A stretch of DNA of 64,000 bases from Eledone cirrhosa (GCA_964016885.1 OZ024744.1:65569496-65633495), one strand, 5' to 3'. Numbered from the stretch's first letter, positions 31,690-43,445 are shown. Notes: generated by a model from the sequence alone, not told the origin. Translations and numbers: made by a program.

Positions 31690-33510
31690 TCAACCTCGTC
31701 CACCATATAACCTCTTTCGCTATTGCGAAAGGAAAATTGCCAGGAAAATTGCCTGCCCTTCAGACAGAAAAATTGCCTGCCCTTCCTGGATAAAAGAAGG
31801 CGGCGGGTCGATCTTCACTATGGACTCGGCCGATAATCGGATCCGTTCCTCACGCGACAACAGCTGTTCAACATAACTCCACAAGTAAGTAATGCACGGA
31901 CACTGGATGAGTGTGAGCAGAACGGTTTCGTCGCCATGCGCGCATCTCGGGCAGGTCTGACTGACAGTAGAGTTTATCTCGACAGTAGAGTTTATCTCGA
32001 ACCGGCAGTGCCCCCCGGTAACACTGCCAAGCGAGGGATTTTTGGAAATTATCCATCGTCCCCGGCACGAAAGTCTTCCGGAACAGACTGGTTAGTTCGA
32101 CTTCGTCGACACCCAGAGCTTCTCCGAGTGCGTCGTCACCCTTTCCCACCACTAATCCTCTATAGAACTCAAGAATGGAAGTTCCACTGACCGTATTGCC
32201 CGCCTGGTAGAGGGCAGTAAGTGCCTGGCAGCATTCCAGATGCCAGTCACCCAGTCTTGGTCTTTCCTTGACCCAGGACTGCATCTCAGTCAAAGAGACG
32301 AGCTGCGGAAAGGCCCGTCTGACAAACGGCGACCACACCTGTTCGCCGTTTAGGCAGAATATCTGGAGATGCCGCAGCCTCAGCGCATGTCTGCGCATCA
32401 TTAGCCACGGCAGCCCAGCCCTCCACGTAGAGGGTGCTGGCAGCAGATGGACCGCCTCACCAACGGAACCTGACTCCTCCACAAGAATTTGAAGAGGAGC
32501 CGCTCCAAGTTAGCCAGGCGCGAACGGAGGCAAGAGTCAACGGCCAGGCGGTAGTAGATGACGGACGCAATTTACGCGTTCGCCACTTCTGCCCGACCTT
32601 CCAGTGATAGCTTCCTCGCAGCCCATTTCTGGGTGAGAGTGGCTCCCTGCCCGTCACCTCGTCCGAATTCTTATCCAGCTGGAGGTCTGGCCCGAACCAA
32701 ACCCCGCGTGACTTTACCGTTCCGTCCGTCCAGCGCCCAATGACGCTGTTGGACGGCATGGACTTGCCTCTCCAGGTGCCGAGTTACAAGCCCACCGACA
32801 TTTCCGGGTTAAGTTTTGCTCCCGTCAACCTTTCATATTCCTCCAATAAGTTGCCGACCATCTCGATTTCTGAGGTGTCCGACACCATTGCGGTGATGTC
32901 GTCCACATAAGCCGACACAGCCTTTCAGCGTCCTGGTTCGAGTGGGATGCCCTGCCACAGCTCCAGCTTCCGCAGTAAAGGCTCGAGAATCAATACGTAC
33001 AGAAGGGAGGAGAGAGGACACCCTTGACGGACCGATCGGGAGACCTGAAACGGTTCCGAGAAGTGGCCATTAACTTTGACCACTGAGCAGATGCCGCTAT
33101 GCATTACAGCGATCCAGCTTCTGAAGACGGGACCGAAGCCAGCCGCCTTGAGGATAGCCTCCAGGTACCGATGGTCGACCCTATCGAATGCTTTCGATTG
33201 ATCTAAATTGATCAGAGCCCCACCGAAACCAGGTTTACACTGTACTCTCTCTATGATCTATCGCATCAGGTGGAGGTTGTCGTGTATAGACCTGGTTGAG
33301 ATTGCGCAAGTTTGCGCCTCCCCGTCGGCCGTCGAGAGTTGCGGCAAGCCATCGAGGTAGGGACTGAAGTCCGCCACCATCTCTGACTCGCCACTTCCCC
33401 CGAACAACCGAGCAAAATGTTGGCGAAAGGCCTCACACATCCGCTTGGAATCGCTCAGCTCGTGTCCGTCTCGGTCCGTCAAAGACCGAATCATGCTTTT
33501 ATTACTACGC
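31690..33510 (-). pseudogene. LINE family A ORF2, RT and C-terminal domain
   Basis: Fragments in shifting frames: CEAFRQHFARLFGGSGES, LDGLPQLSTADGEAQTCAI, GGALINLDQSKAFDRVDHRY, RQGCPLSSLLYVL, then SAYVDDITA at about 32895-32920 (a catalytic Y-V-D-D, intact here unlike copy 1), GVWFGPDLQ, LPWLMMRRHALRLRHLQ, FRKTFVPGTMDNFQKSLAW and a decayed Cys/His end. The transition DGEA|QTCAI skips the first RT blocks: copy 1 has LAKVLAKRLAL...VGEAQ at the same place. Confidence 0.8.
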
Positions 33511-33732
33511 TGCGCCTCTGTTACGCGGGCCCATCGAACAGCTTTGGTTCCCTCGTTTCTCAGAGCACGCGCCTAAGCTCTGACAATGCAACCTTCGTGT
33601 TTCGCATTGAAGAAATGATTTAATGCCGTTCTCGTCGCTAGCACGTCAGTTGCAATGCCACTACAAATAGCCTCATCTAACTTATCTACCAGCTCCCCCT
33701 CCTTTCTATTTATCTCTAATGCTACTTCTTTG

Positions 33733-34614
33733 CTAAACCCTATCGACATTACTCTGATCTCTCTTTTGAGAGCCCCCCCCCCCCCCCCATCTATTGTTGA
33801 CGAATCGCACTGTAAACTTTTTCTTAACTAAATTGTTGACCCGGTCCCTGTAAGCCTTACGTGCCGGAAACGACATGTTCAGCTTCCAATAACCAGGTCC
33901 TAACTTACGTGTCTTATCAAGGTTGACCATGCAGATCACAAACTTGTGATCTGAATAGGCGACCGTATGTAATTGTGGACACCCTATACTATCCTTATCT
34001 CCTAATCTAATGAGAACCCTATCTAAGTACGATCTAGATGTCCCTAAACGATTTGTCCAGGTCCACACTGGCGCATTAGGGAAATCTAGTCGGTACCTGT
34101 CAGACAGTTGGAATTGGCTGATCAGGTACTTGAGGCTGTTGCACCCCCGCTCCTATCGGATACTCCCACACAGTCTCAGCGTGCGTCTAAGATGCTGTTC
34201 CAGTCCCCCGCTAACAGTCAAGGGCGAGACGTACCCAGAAATGCTTCCAGGCGTCAAAAGAAATCCGGCCTTCCTGCCCCGGTAGACGGCCACCAGTCTA
34301 AAAGCACCACCTTCGCTATTGTTCACGTCCAGGACCAACTTACCGTCCGGGTCCCGGAAGATCGACCTTACCTCGAGATCCAGACTTTTCCTAAACAGCA
34401 CTGCCACCCCACCTCTCATTCCCGGCCGACTAACAGATGCGAAGGTCTGATAGTCGTCGAAAATAGGGGCTAGTGCACGCGTGTCGGAAATCCTGGTCTC
34501 GCTGACGGCAATTACATCCATTTGTAGAGACCTGAGGTCGTTGAGCAGGTGACCCTGCTTCCAGGACGATCCCAGGCCTCGAACATTTAAACATCCTACT
34601 CTTAATATGGCCAT
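33733..34614 (-). pseudogene. LINE family A ORF2, apurinic-like endonuclease domain
   Basis: Starts ATG at 34614: MAILRVGCLNVRGLGSSWK, then LQMDVIAVSETR with the catalytic Glu, GMRGGVAVLFRK, and after a frame change WTWTNRLGTSRSYLDRVLIR and VAYSDHKFV carrying the SDH motif that ends this nuclease fold. It nicks target DNA to prime reverse transcription. One in-frame disruption near 34150 and a poly(C) slip at 33774-33787. Confidence 0.8.
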
Positions 34615-34741
34615 GTTGGCAGGCTAACAGAGAGAGGAAAGGTTTACTTACCTTCCGTGCTCTTGTGAAGGTCGGGTGGTTCGACCTCCATAGTTGGTGG
34701 GGTTTCTTTGGGGAACCTCTTTAAAAGCCTACTTGAGGCTT

Positions 34742-36170
34742 TTACACCGGGTGTTCCCACGTCGTTGGGAAGCTCTCCCTAATTGTTTTATAATTGCTTA
34801 GTGCCATTCGCACCAGCAAAAGTGTTTGTGGCACCTTGAAGGTGCAGGTGTTAAACGCCTCCCCCTCTTTATCTATTTTCTTACTTCGTGTTATGAGGTT
34901 CAGTAATTTTGTGTTCGATTTCCTCACTAACACGAAGTTAGGTGATGTTGTGGTTGTAAGTTGTTGTTGTGTGTGATTTCTTTTAGTTGTTTGTGTTAGT
35001 CTTAGTGTTGTTGGTGGAGATGGTGTTTGTGTTGACGGTTGTGTTTTTGCGGGGAGGGTGTTGTAGTATGTGTGTTTGTGTTTAGTGCGAATGTGTCTTT
35101 CTTGTTTGCTGTTTGTGTTGGTGTGTGAGATTTCTTGTGTTTTCTTTTTTGTTTTGTTTTTTTGGCTTTTGGTGTTCCTCCTCATTTTCGCTCAGTGATG
35201 AAGAGGTCTCTGAGGTGTGTCAAATGTAAGTGGCAGTGCGTGTATGGGTGTGTGTGTGTGTGTTCGAGAGGGAAGGAGCGGGAGAGCTTCTTTGGAGTGG
35301 CCCCTGGGTGGTCTTGGTTGTCTTTGCAGTTGTTGTTGGTTCTGCTGGTGTTGCTGCTGCAGAATTTGTTGTTAGTGTTGTTATTTCACGATGAGGCCCC
35401 GGCGTCAGCAGCAGCAGAGACTTTTGACCCCTTGCATTTTTCAACAGCTGAGAGCAGAAGGCTCGCAAGTGTGTTTTTTTCGCCGCAACCGAAACAGTGA
35501 GGCCTTTTGCCCTCAACCATCACTTGTAGAGCCGGATCACTTGGAGGCGGATCTGCTCCGGGATTTTCTTTATTTCTTCAGGTTTGATCTGGAGAAGCAT
35601 CTCCAAATCGACCCCGGACCAGTCCTCTCTTCCTGTCCTTGTTACCCTTGTTGGGACGGCATCTGACCCCTCCACAATCACGCATCCCAAGAGCCAACAC
35701 ATATCTAGTCCAGGTTGAATCCTGGGAATGCGGATTCTAATTTTCATTTTCCGTGTGGAAGGGGTACATAATAACCTTGCTGGTTTTGCAAGGGGTCGTC
35801 GATTGTTTCAAAGCGAGGGCCTTCGACTTAAACAGCACCGAGATGGTGCCGTATTGTTGACCCCTCACTACGTACTCTGTATCTCCTCTGATGCACCTCA
35901 GCGCAGCCTCGACGTCTGCTTGGGGAGAGTTTGTGGCTCTTTTCGTCTCAGCTGAGATGCATCTGAGGATCAGAGTTCTCTTTCTCCACCGCTTCAATGG
36001 CCTCTGCCGGGACAGTTAAATTGGCCCAGGTTTGCTCCTGTTTGATGAGCTTCCATGCCTGGGCCAACTTTGTTTCCTTGTCTGTCAAGTCCATGTGGAA
36101 GCATGGCCTTTTCTTGGCTACTGCCGCAGCGAAAGTGTTCTTGTTGTTGTCGTTGTTCTTGTTGTTGTTG
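34742..36170 (-). pseudogene. LINE family A ORF1 (gag-like, nucleic-acid chaperone)
   Basis: Begins in an (AAC)n-coded Asn tract, then FAAAVAKKRPCFHMDLTDKE and KLIKQEQTWANL. After a frameshift near 35955 it reads ADVEAALRCIRGDTEYVVRG and YGTISVLFKSKALAL, then another frame with RIRIPRIQPGLD. The tail (35185-34742) is very basic and Thr/Lys/Asn-rich. This resembles ORF1 proteins of Tx1/L1-like LINEs, which bind element RNA. Assignment rests on position upstream of ORF2 and these blocks. Confidence 0.6.
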
Positions 36171-36394
36171 TTGCTGTTATCACTATTACAATTAGTTATA
36201 TCTTTGGTGCTGTCGCTGTTTATGTTTTGTTTACTGGTGTTAATTTCGTTGTTGTTTTCTTTTGTTTCGCCATGTTTTTCTTTTGTTTTGTTTTTAATAA
36301 AAACTTTCTTTTAAACCCTCAAAATTTAAATATTTGGGCCAAAACGCCCAAATATTATGGGGAGTCTTGTTTCCCGTTTGAAACAAAAATATTA

Positions 36395-36771
36395 ATGACA
36401 AACGTATTTCAACGACCAATAATAATAATAATAAACGAAAGATATAACTTTATAACATCACTATTTATTTCATCATATATATTTCGAGGATGCAAACATT
36501 TATGTTTAACATAAATCAGAGTATGTCTTCTTCAGACAAAATACATTGAGCTGTATAAATTGTTTGATGACATATTCGCAAGAGTGATCTTAAGAGATCC
36601 GCGTGTCACTGATCTCTAAAGATCACTCTTGCTAGTATAAAACAAGTTATATATCTCATGTATTTTGTCTGAAGAAAGCATGCTCGGATTTATGTTAAAC
36701 ATAAATTTTTGCATCCTCGAAATATATATGATGAAATAAATAGTGATGTTATAAAGTTATATCTTTCGTTT
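36395..36771. repeat. inverted dimer of a PLE-like unit (type A-related)
   Basis: Arms at about 36434-36555 and 36652-36770 are reverse complements ('CGAAAGATATAACTTTATAA' outermost). The 100-bp centre holds a smaller palindrome, AAGAGTGATCTTAAGAGATC / GATCTCTAAAGATCACTCTT. The right arm reads CTGAAGA...GAAAT with stem I UAUUUUGU/AUGAAAUA, but the cleavage position is G, which hammerheads do not tolerate. Confidence 0.75.
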
Positions 36772-36906
36772 GGCCCTTGCCATTCTTAGTTCAAATCCCG
36801 CCGATGTTAACTTTGCTTTTCATCCTTACGGGGTCGATAAAATAAAGTACCAGTAATGCACTGGGTAATTGCTGGCCTTGTGCCAAAAGTAGAAGCAATT
36901 ATTAAT
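36772..36906 (+). mobile_element. SINE (5' truncated) at the end of the inverted dimer
   Basis: 'GAGTTCAAATCCCGCC'-like B box (one change), 'TTACGGGGTCGATAAAATAA', 'GGCCTTGTGCC', (ATT)n tail. It follows the right arm directly. Beyond it, 36925-36980 carries the 'TCGAGTGCTTCGGATCTG' part of the PLE unit, as at 30.3 kb. Confidence 0.85.
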
Positions 36907-37023
36907 TATTATCTTAATAGTCCATATAAATATTAACTGTCGAGTGCTTCGGATCTGTTATAAACATAACTCAGTTGATTACATATCAACGAAGTCTTTA
37001 ACTCATTGTTTATATATATATAT

Positions 37024-37282
37024 ATTATTGAGTAAAATGATAGGAGACTGGACTGGTGAAATTCCTTCAAAGATTTATTATAGCAAACATTATGCACATT
37101 TCAATGACCAGGTTCCGTAGGATCCTGGCGACATCATCAGTTGTTTATTGTATAAATAAGCACCTGAAGATGTCACCAAGATCCTACGGAACCTGGTCGT
37201 TGAAATGTGCATAGTGTTTGCTATAATAAATCTTTGAAGGAATTTCACCAGTCCAGCCCCCTATCATTTTACTCAATAATAA
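37024..37282. repeat. inverted dimer of a PLE-like unit (type C)
   Basis: Arms of about 118 bp ('TATTATTGAGTAAAATGATA' at the outer edge) separated by 23 bp. Arms differ at a few positions, e.g. CTGATGA left and CTGAAGA right. The unit continues beyond the right arm and is repeated at 37870-38090. Confidence 0.85.
37161..37216 (+). ncRNA. hammerhead-like motif, type C
   Basis: CAC|CTGAAGA, stem II ACCAAG/CCTGGT-type pairing, GAA, ATG-TG-CAT stem III, A at position 17, GTG closing a short stem I. The left arm (minus, about 37085-37145) has CTGATGA with CCAGG/CCTGG stem II and AAACA/TGTTT stem I with a mismatch at the junction. Confidence 0.55.
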
Positions 37283-37430
37283 TTAACTCCGTTCTCGCAC
37301 CACCAACAAGATTCAACATAAACGAAGATGGATGGGTTGCATAACGTCGTGTGCTTTTTCTGTATTACATCACGATTGATAATACGGAATGACCACCAGT
37401 TCTATCCAATGGTGAACCAACAAACCTAAA

Positions 37431-37543
<113 letters not shown>

Positions 37544-37635
37544 GCACACACTGAGGGGGGGGGGTGCGTTCTTTTGTGTGAAGTAGCGGGTAAACTTCAA
37601 TTAAAAATTTTAATTTACTAATAAACCATTCCAAC

Positions 37636-37666
37636 TTTACATTAAACAGGTACTGTTTAATGTAAA
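37636..37666. repeat. perfect 14-bp hairpin
   Basis: TTTACATTAAACAG, 3-base loop GTA, CTGTTTAATGTAAA. Half of it recurs at about 37729-37747. Confidence 0.8.
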
Positions 37667-37869
37667 TATATAATATATATACACACACGCATGAGAGGTC
37701 TTTCGTTTTAAGTAAATTGCATTCGCTGCACGGTACCTGTTTAATGTATAGTCCGAATGAAGAAACTGCCGCAACAATAACATCGATTACACGGGCCATC
37801 TCCGAATCAAATATTTTCTTTATTCTCTGTTTGTGTTTGCCGTACTTCCTTTTATTGATTAACTAATTA

Positions 37870-38090
37870 TGCAATCCGAACCTGATGATGTGGCCGAGGT
37901 CTTGTGTAACCAGGCCATTGAAATATACATAGCGTTTTTTTTTGTTGTTGTTTTTTTTTTTTGCAACAATAAAACAGTAAAAGGATATCCCCAGTCCGGC
38001 CTCCTGTTATTTTAATCAGATAAATATTTAACTCCATTTCTGCACCAGCCACGGGATTCGACATCATCGATGGATAAGTTGTATAACGTT
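37870..38090 (+). mobile_element. PLE-like unit (type C), single copy
   Basis: CTGATGA (37882-37888), stem II TGGCC...GGCCA, GAA (37920-37922), A at position 17. The expected stem I is weak, so self-cleavage is doubtful. Downstream 'CAGTCCGGCCTCCTGTTATT' and 'GGATAAGTTGTATAACG' match 37248-37345. Confidence 0.55.
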
Positions 38091-38104
38091 ATATATAACG
38101 CTGC

Positions 38105-38515
38105 AGTGACTTCGTCAAAGAAGGATCAGTATTCGGACTCCTTGTTTGGTGCATAAACTTGCATAACCCACAGAAACCTATCTTTCAGCCTAAACTTCAA
38201 GAGGCTAACCCTCCTTTCTAATGGGATCCAGTCTATAACATATTCTGACAGCCGGGGACTTGTGAATATCCCCACTCCCGCCTGTGCTGTCTTTCTGGCT
38301 CCACACCTGAATAGTGGAGTTTCCATCCTTCATCCAAATTTACAGTATCAGAGCCACGAAACGTTGTTGAGGAAACCCCGACTATATCTAACCGGTAGCA
38401 TCTAACCCCATCCACTAGTTCTTGTTGTAAGGTTATTTAGCTGTAAGGGTTGTGATATTCCAGATTCCAATTGTCACGGCTTGCTCCCTTCTGAATCCTC
38501 TTTGGGATTTCTTGA
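38105..38515 (-). pseudogene. LINE endonuclease (EEP) fragment, family C
   Basis: Minus strand: GIWNITTLTAK, MDGVRCYRLDIVGVSSTT, GWKLHYSGVEPE, then after a frameshift VGIFTSPRLSEYVIDW and LWVMQVYAPNKESEY. This is the first two thirds of an exonuclease-endonuclease-phosphatase domain as found in LINE ORF2. It faces the family C 3' part at 38700-39283. Confidence 0.75.
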
Positions 38516-38699
38516 AGCAATCATTGTGTGTCCAGCCCACGCCAGTTTTTGCGGCATGAAATGGAGATTGCAATATATTTTTCTAACAGGCCCCTCTACC
38601 TAAGACTTGAAAGCGTCACTTGTTAACCCGCGCGGTATGCTCTCACCATATTGTAACTTTGGTGGTCTTATTCTCGCCAGTCTCCAATCTGGTACTTTC

Positions 38700-39280
38700 T
38701 CAAACCCGTAAATGGAGTTCCACGGAAGTAGGTGGAGAAGTTCAAGTATCTCGGGGCCGAGTTCACGACTGATGGGAGGCAAGAGGCTTAATAAAGTGCA
38801 AGAATTGCAGGTGCTGGTGCAGTTGTGAGCTAGCTTGAGCATCCAGTCATCAGAAGGAAGGAGGTAGGCGTAAAAACCAAATTCGCTATTTTCAATTCGG
38901 TATTTGTGCCAACCCTTACATATGGTCATGAATCTTGGGTAATGACCGAAAGAATACGATCGCGAATACAAGCAGCCGAAATGGGGTTCCAGAGAGTCAA
39001 TCCAAGTAGAGCCGCTACTTCTCTGACTTGAGAGATCACAACTCCGATACTATGGGCACGAGGTTAGAATGTCTCAGGAAAGAATCTTTGGACAGATTTT
39101 ACGGAGACCCAGGAGTAGACCCCGGGCAAGGTTAACATCCATGGGCTTGGCTGGTCTCGCTTGGGGATCCAGCCGGATCAGTTGGAGACGGTTGCTTCTG
39201 ACAGGACCTGCTGGAAGGAGTGTTTGAGGTCTCTACCCCCACAACCGTCTCAGGAATAAGTGGGAGAAGAAGAAGAAAAA

Positions 39281-39283
<3 letters not shown>
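38700..39283 (+). pseudogene. LINE C-terminal region, family C
   Basis: Reads VEKFKYLGAEFTTDGRQEA, then in mixed frames decayed forms of a 'YGHESWVMTERI...QAAEMGF' block (38925-38990) and 'RSQLRYYGHEVRMSQERIFG'-like bases (39030-39085), ending in CCGTCTCAGGAATAAGTGGG, GAAGAAGAAG and a (TG)n tail. No catalytic RT residues in this part. Confidence 0.65.

Positions 39284-39361
<78 letters not shown>
39284..39361. repeat. (TG)n microsatellite
   Basis: About 78 bases of pure TG. Confidence 0.98.
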
Positions 39362-39364
<3 letters not shown>

Positions 39365-39466
39365 GCAGAGTCGATAGAATGCTTTGTGGGATTCGTTCTG
39401 GTTCCCCGCTCTCTGAGTTCATAGCCTGCCGAGGTCAATTTCACCTTTCATCTTTTCGAGGTCCTC
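39362..39466 (+). mobile_element. SINE fragment
   Basis: 'GTTAGCAGAGTCGATAGAAT', 'CTGAGTTCATAGCCTGCC', 'TTTCATCTTTTCGAGGTC': head and core of the common SINE, cut before the 3' part. The next 80 bases are the inverted 6390-type repeat. Confidence 0.6.
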
Positions 39467-39546
39467 TTCTCGCTTCTTCTTTCTCACTTTCTATCTTTCT
39501 CCGGAGAAATCTGCTGTACTCAGGCCTGGTGAACGCCGTACGAGTG

Positions 39547-41080
39547 TGTCAACATGGCACCTCTACGACTCGGGAGTTATGAGACTATACCACAAAGTGA
39601 AAATCATTTAGTGCGTGTTTTTTTTGTTTTGTTTTTTTTTGTGCGGGGGGTTGGGGGGGGGGGGCATACTGGCAACATGACCAGCTGCGAAATTTGAATC
39701 ATTGTTTCCCCGGTTGGCGAAATATATCTAACCACAGACGACCTCAAGAACTCGGAATAGATAAGCGATTTCATTTATGCGCTACTTTGTTTTGGGGGCC
39801 TCAAGTCGTCAAACTGTCAAGAAGAATACAGTTTTCTTAGGCCATCTGCTTAGTGTCAACGACTACAGGATTCTCATAAATAGTCTACTTTCTACTGCCC
39901 AGTAGTCAGACCAGTTCCAACTGTTTCTGCCACCAGAACATTGTAGTTGCCAACAGATACACACTCCGACCCGATGGGTCGGCCCTTTCGGCCTGCAAGC
40001 CGGGACAGTCATATTCCCGTTCGATTCCAGCAAAGGTTAGTTGCAAGCATCTTTTCAAACTAGTACAGCATTCACGCAAAACCAATCACACATACATGAC
40101 ACAACTACACTTTGACTCTTTGTTGTTTCCATGCGTTGTTAAAATAACTTCGACGTAAGTTATTTCTTAATAAAAGTTATGAAAGTAACAGTGTTTGTTA
40201 TTGTTCATTAAATATTGCCAATAGCAGCTTCACTTTCAACCTGCAAATTGTTTATTCGTTTCGTTTGTATCGTTTCATTTCATCTCCAATTTGATTTGCA
40301 GGATTTTGCGACGCTACAGAGTATTTCTTCTAAACTTGCATATATCTGTATATATATATAAAGACGAAGTTTTCTGTATGTATGTGTGTGTATGTGTGTG
40401 TGAACAATTTTTAATGAGGGCTCATAGATTCTAAACCATTCATGCGATTTCTTTGAAATTTTTTACAGAGCTTCTCCTTGTACAAAACCTGTACATGATC
40501 TACAAAGGCTTTCAAAAATCGATATTGGGGCCTTTGGAGACATTAAAAAAGTTTCGGTTATTTGTGTCAATTTTCGTGATTAAGTGAGACAAGACTTATC
40601 TTTTGTAATTCGGCTCATTCGGATTTTAATTTACTCTTTGTACTTGAAACAAAAGGTACGCTTCCTTGAGACTAACAATATCATTTTGTATATTTCACAA
40701 CCAACAATTTCTAACAGATTACTAAGTTAAGTTATAGATTTGACATTGTATAATTTATCGTTTCAAGCTTGATGTTCATACATTAAGTGATGTCATAACT
40801 TTTACAATATTATGCTTTGTACATAATAGTGTCTATTATTCACTTCACTTCTCTATTTCATGATGCGCTTTTACTGTTGTCAAAAAAATGTATACCTAGA
40901 CTTACATGGTATAACGGATGACACCGAGCTTACATATTAATTATTTCGCTGGAATAGTGCCTAAGGTTTTCATGTTTACATAAAGAACGTTTTTCTTCTA
41001 TGTATACAAATTTACTTTGTTTAGCATCTGACGAAGGCACATGAATAACCTCGTCTTAACTACCACTATTTAATAAACGA
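39547..41080. other. unassigned stretch
   Basis: Poly(G) interrupted by TT at 39643-39664. 40360-40560 ('AAGACGAAGTTTTCTG', 'GAACAATTTTTAATGAGGGC') looks like a dispersed repeat but cannot be assigned. No gene seen. Confidence 0.35.
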
Positions 41081-41157
41081 AGATGATGATGATGATGATG
41101 ATACACGCGCGCGTGCACACACACACATATATATGTGCAGATGTTTATATACATATA

Positions 41158-41196
<39 letters not shown>

Positions 41197-41256
41197 GTGT
41201 GTGTGTCTGCCTGCGTGTGTGCATACATCTATATGCGCATGTATATATATATCTGA
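41081..41256. repeat. simple-repeat cluster (GAT)n, (GC/AC)n, (TA)n, (GT)n
   Basis: (GAT)n at 41082-41101 followed by CGCGCG, CACACA, TATATA and GTGTGT tracts. Confidence 0.9.
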
Positions 41257-41427
41257 CTGGAAGCTGACCATTTAGCCTACACGGGAGGAAGAATATTTCA
41301 CTTGGGAAATGCAATATATTGACCAAGTTATCAACAAATTTAACATTTTTTAATTACCATTGCTGATAGCAGAAGGCCGAGGCACTGTTGGATGATATGA
41401 TATCTGTCAGTAAATCCCTTATTCAAG

Positions 41428-41606
41428 ATAATTGTTTCTACTTTTGGCACAAGACCAGCAATTACCCAGTGCATTACTGGTACTTTATTTTATCGACCCC
41501 GAAAGGATGAAAGGCAAAGTTAACCTCGGCGGGATTTGAACTCAGTCCGTAAAGGGATGTAACTATGCTGGAAAGCATGGCGTCCGACTCTCTACCGATA
41601 CTGTCC
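41428..41606 (-). mobile_element. tRNA-derived SINE, full length
   Basis: Clean copy on the minus strand: tRNA-like head with GGACGCCATGCTTTCC, B box GAGTTCAAATCCCGCC, GGCCTTGTGCC-like 3' end (GGTCTTGTGCC here) and tail. Confidence 0.9.
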
Positions 41607-41918
41607 AAGATAATGGTCAGTAGACTTAGGTGGATGGCTAGCAGGCATTTAGACCATGCCCATCGATGAGTAGAGAGAATCTAAGATTATACTAATATAT
41701 GTGGGATGAATTCTGAGTATTGAACATTTAAGTTCTTCAGTCCATCATGATCACAAATTTTATGTAACTCTTTTATTACTTGTAACATGGCGTCAGATGA
41801 AGTCGTGTCTGACATAATTAATATAACGTAACGACTGGCAGTCACCACGGAAATGTCTATAAGTTCAGCTTATTAAATAAATTGAAGTAGGTTAAAGTAG
41901 AACACTATCTTTATATTC

Positions 41919-42037
<119 letters not shown>

Positions 42038-42175
42038 AGAGAGGGACAGAGAGATTTTGTGGTGCTAAGATCCGGGAGACCACTGATCATGGGAGTACTA
42101 AATGCATGGAGAGATGCGGAATGGGTATTGAGATATGTAAAATTGTGTCACACAAGTCGAAACCGCTTAGCGTCA

Positions 42176-42290
<115 letters not shown>

Positions 42291-42418
42291 AAAGTTCTAT
42301 TTAAATTGTTGGGATACAACAAGCAAATATTTTTATAACTGATATAAAGCACTCGACAAGTATTTGGAGTAAATATACGATATTAACAAATGGAAACTAT
42401 ATTTATAAAACCATATCT

Positions 42419-42481
42419 ATTTTATTATACATATTTCAAGGATACCATGTTAAATTATGGTATGCTTTCATCAGACAATAT
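42419..42481 (-). ncRNA. hammerhead motif, type A (left arm)
   Basis: Mirror image of 42625-42687: CTGATGA, stem II ATACCAT...ATGGTAT-type pairing, GAA, short stem III, A at position 17, ATAAAAT. Confidence 0.6.
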
Positions 42482-42624
42482 ACAATATATACCAGTTTTA
42501 TAAATAAATATTGACATACCCTTTCAAAATGCAACCGTTACTTTTGGAAGACATCAGGGATAAAGTAACGGTTGCATTTTGAAAGGGTATGTCAATATTT
42601 ATTTATAAAACTGGTATATATTGT

Positions 42625-42687
42625 ATATTGTCTGATGAAAGCATACCATAATTTAACATGGTATCCTTGAAATATGTATAATAAAAT
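42625..42687 (+). ncRNA. hammerhead motif, type A (right arm)
   Basis: Stem I ATATTGT/ATAAAAT (one mismatch, one wobble), CTGATGA at 42632-42638, stem II ATACCAT...ATGGTAT, GAA at 42669-42671, stem III ATATGTAT, A at 42680. Confidence 0.62.
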
Positions 42688-42738
42688 AGATATGGTTTTA
42701 TAAATATAGTTTCCATTTGTTAATATCGTATATATATA

Positions 42739-43122
42739 AGAAGCGAAGCAAAGTTAATAGTTATCGTTAGAAGAAATAACTCGAATAACTAGTTTACTGT
42801 TGATATAATATTTACTCCACTTCAGTCAAAAAGAACAACAAATATGTTACCACGAGTTGCAAAGGTTGACGATGTTATTTTGTTGTTGCTGTGAAAACAA
42901 TGAGCGAGCAGATAATGTTTGTTGGTGGTTGCAGTCGGTGGTAGTAGTCCTCGTCATGATTGAATTCTCTCTCTCTTCCACCGGCTATTTATATCCCCAG
43001 CTTTCTGTCCCCTGCCTCGAGGGATCGCCAACGCATCAACTTGTTAACGCCAAAAGGGTGGTGACCTAGAATTTGACCTTTAGGTGTCACTCAGGGTTCG
43101 AGGTGTGGACAGGTTTCGCCTA
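42739..43122 (-). repeat. 3' LTR of the gypsy element
   Basis: Compared with the 5' LTR it has a 4-base CTCT expansion near 42970, a few point changes, and a mutated terminal CA (minus strand). Contains GGCTATTTATATCCCC near 42982, probably a TATA region on neither strand's consensus. Confidence 0.85.
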
Positions 43123-43259
43123 GATCGATGCGGGAGCGGCGATCGATAATTGAAAAGTTAGCGAAAGAGAAAGAGAAAAAAAAGTTTATATTAGTTCAAC
43201 TCTGTTTCTCTCCTACCACACACTAGTTGTTGTTCATGTCCATAAAGTCTCCATCACAA

Positions 43260-43445
43260 CTTTATTTTTTTTAACATCTCCAGATATAGATTTTTTTTTT
43301 TTATTTTAAATGTTACATTTTTTTACATTTTTTTATTTTAAATGTTACATTTTTTTACATTTTTTATTTTAAATGTTACATTTTTTTTATATTTTTAATT
43401 TTAAATGTTACATTTTTTACATTTTTTTGTTATATGTTCTTTATA
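43260..43445. repeat. T-rich minisatellite between 3' LTR and integrase
   Basis: Four to five copies of a ~35-bp unit built on TTTTATTTTAAATGTTACA, at about 43295-43430. It would lie in the 3' untranslated part of the retrotransposon. Confidence 0.75.

Larger units (their letters stand above)
31264..36320 (-). mobile_element. APE-type LINE (family A), copy 2, nearly full length
   Basis: Runs right to left: A/C-rich 5' region near 36300, ORF1 (36170-34742), ORF2 (34614-31690), short 3' UTR ending AATAAATGAAAGC. About 5 kb. The ends of coding and UTR match copy 1 at 7112-9135. Decayed by stops, frameshifts and an internal RT deletion near 33318. Confidence 0.85.
42300..42735. repeat. inverted dimer of the type A PLE unit
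   Basis: Arms at 42385-42543 and 42562-42725 are almost perfect reverse complements over about 160 bp (outer word 'TTAACAAATGGAAACTATAT'); the loop is about 18 bp. The unit extends left to 42300. Each arm carries one hammerhead motif. Confidence 0.9.

Noticed and set aside
36652..36769. Active hammerhead in the right arm of the 36.4-kb dimer
   Set aside because: Core and stems are plausible but position 17 is G, which blocks cleavage in known hammerheads; kept only as a related unit.
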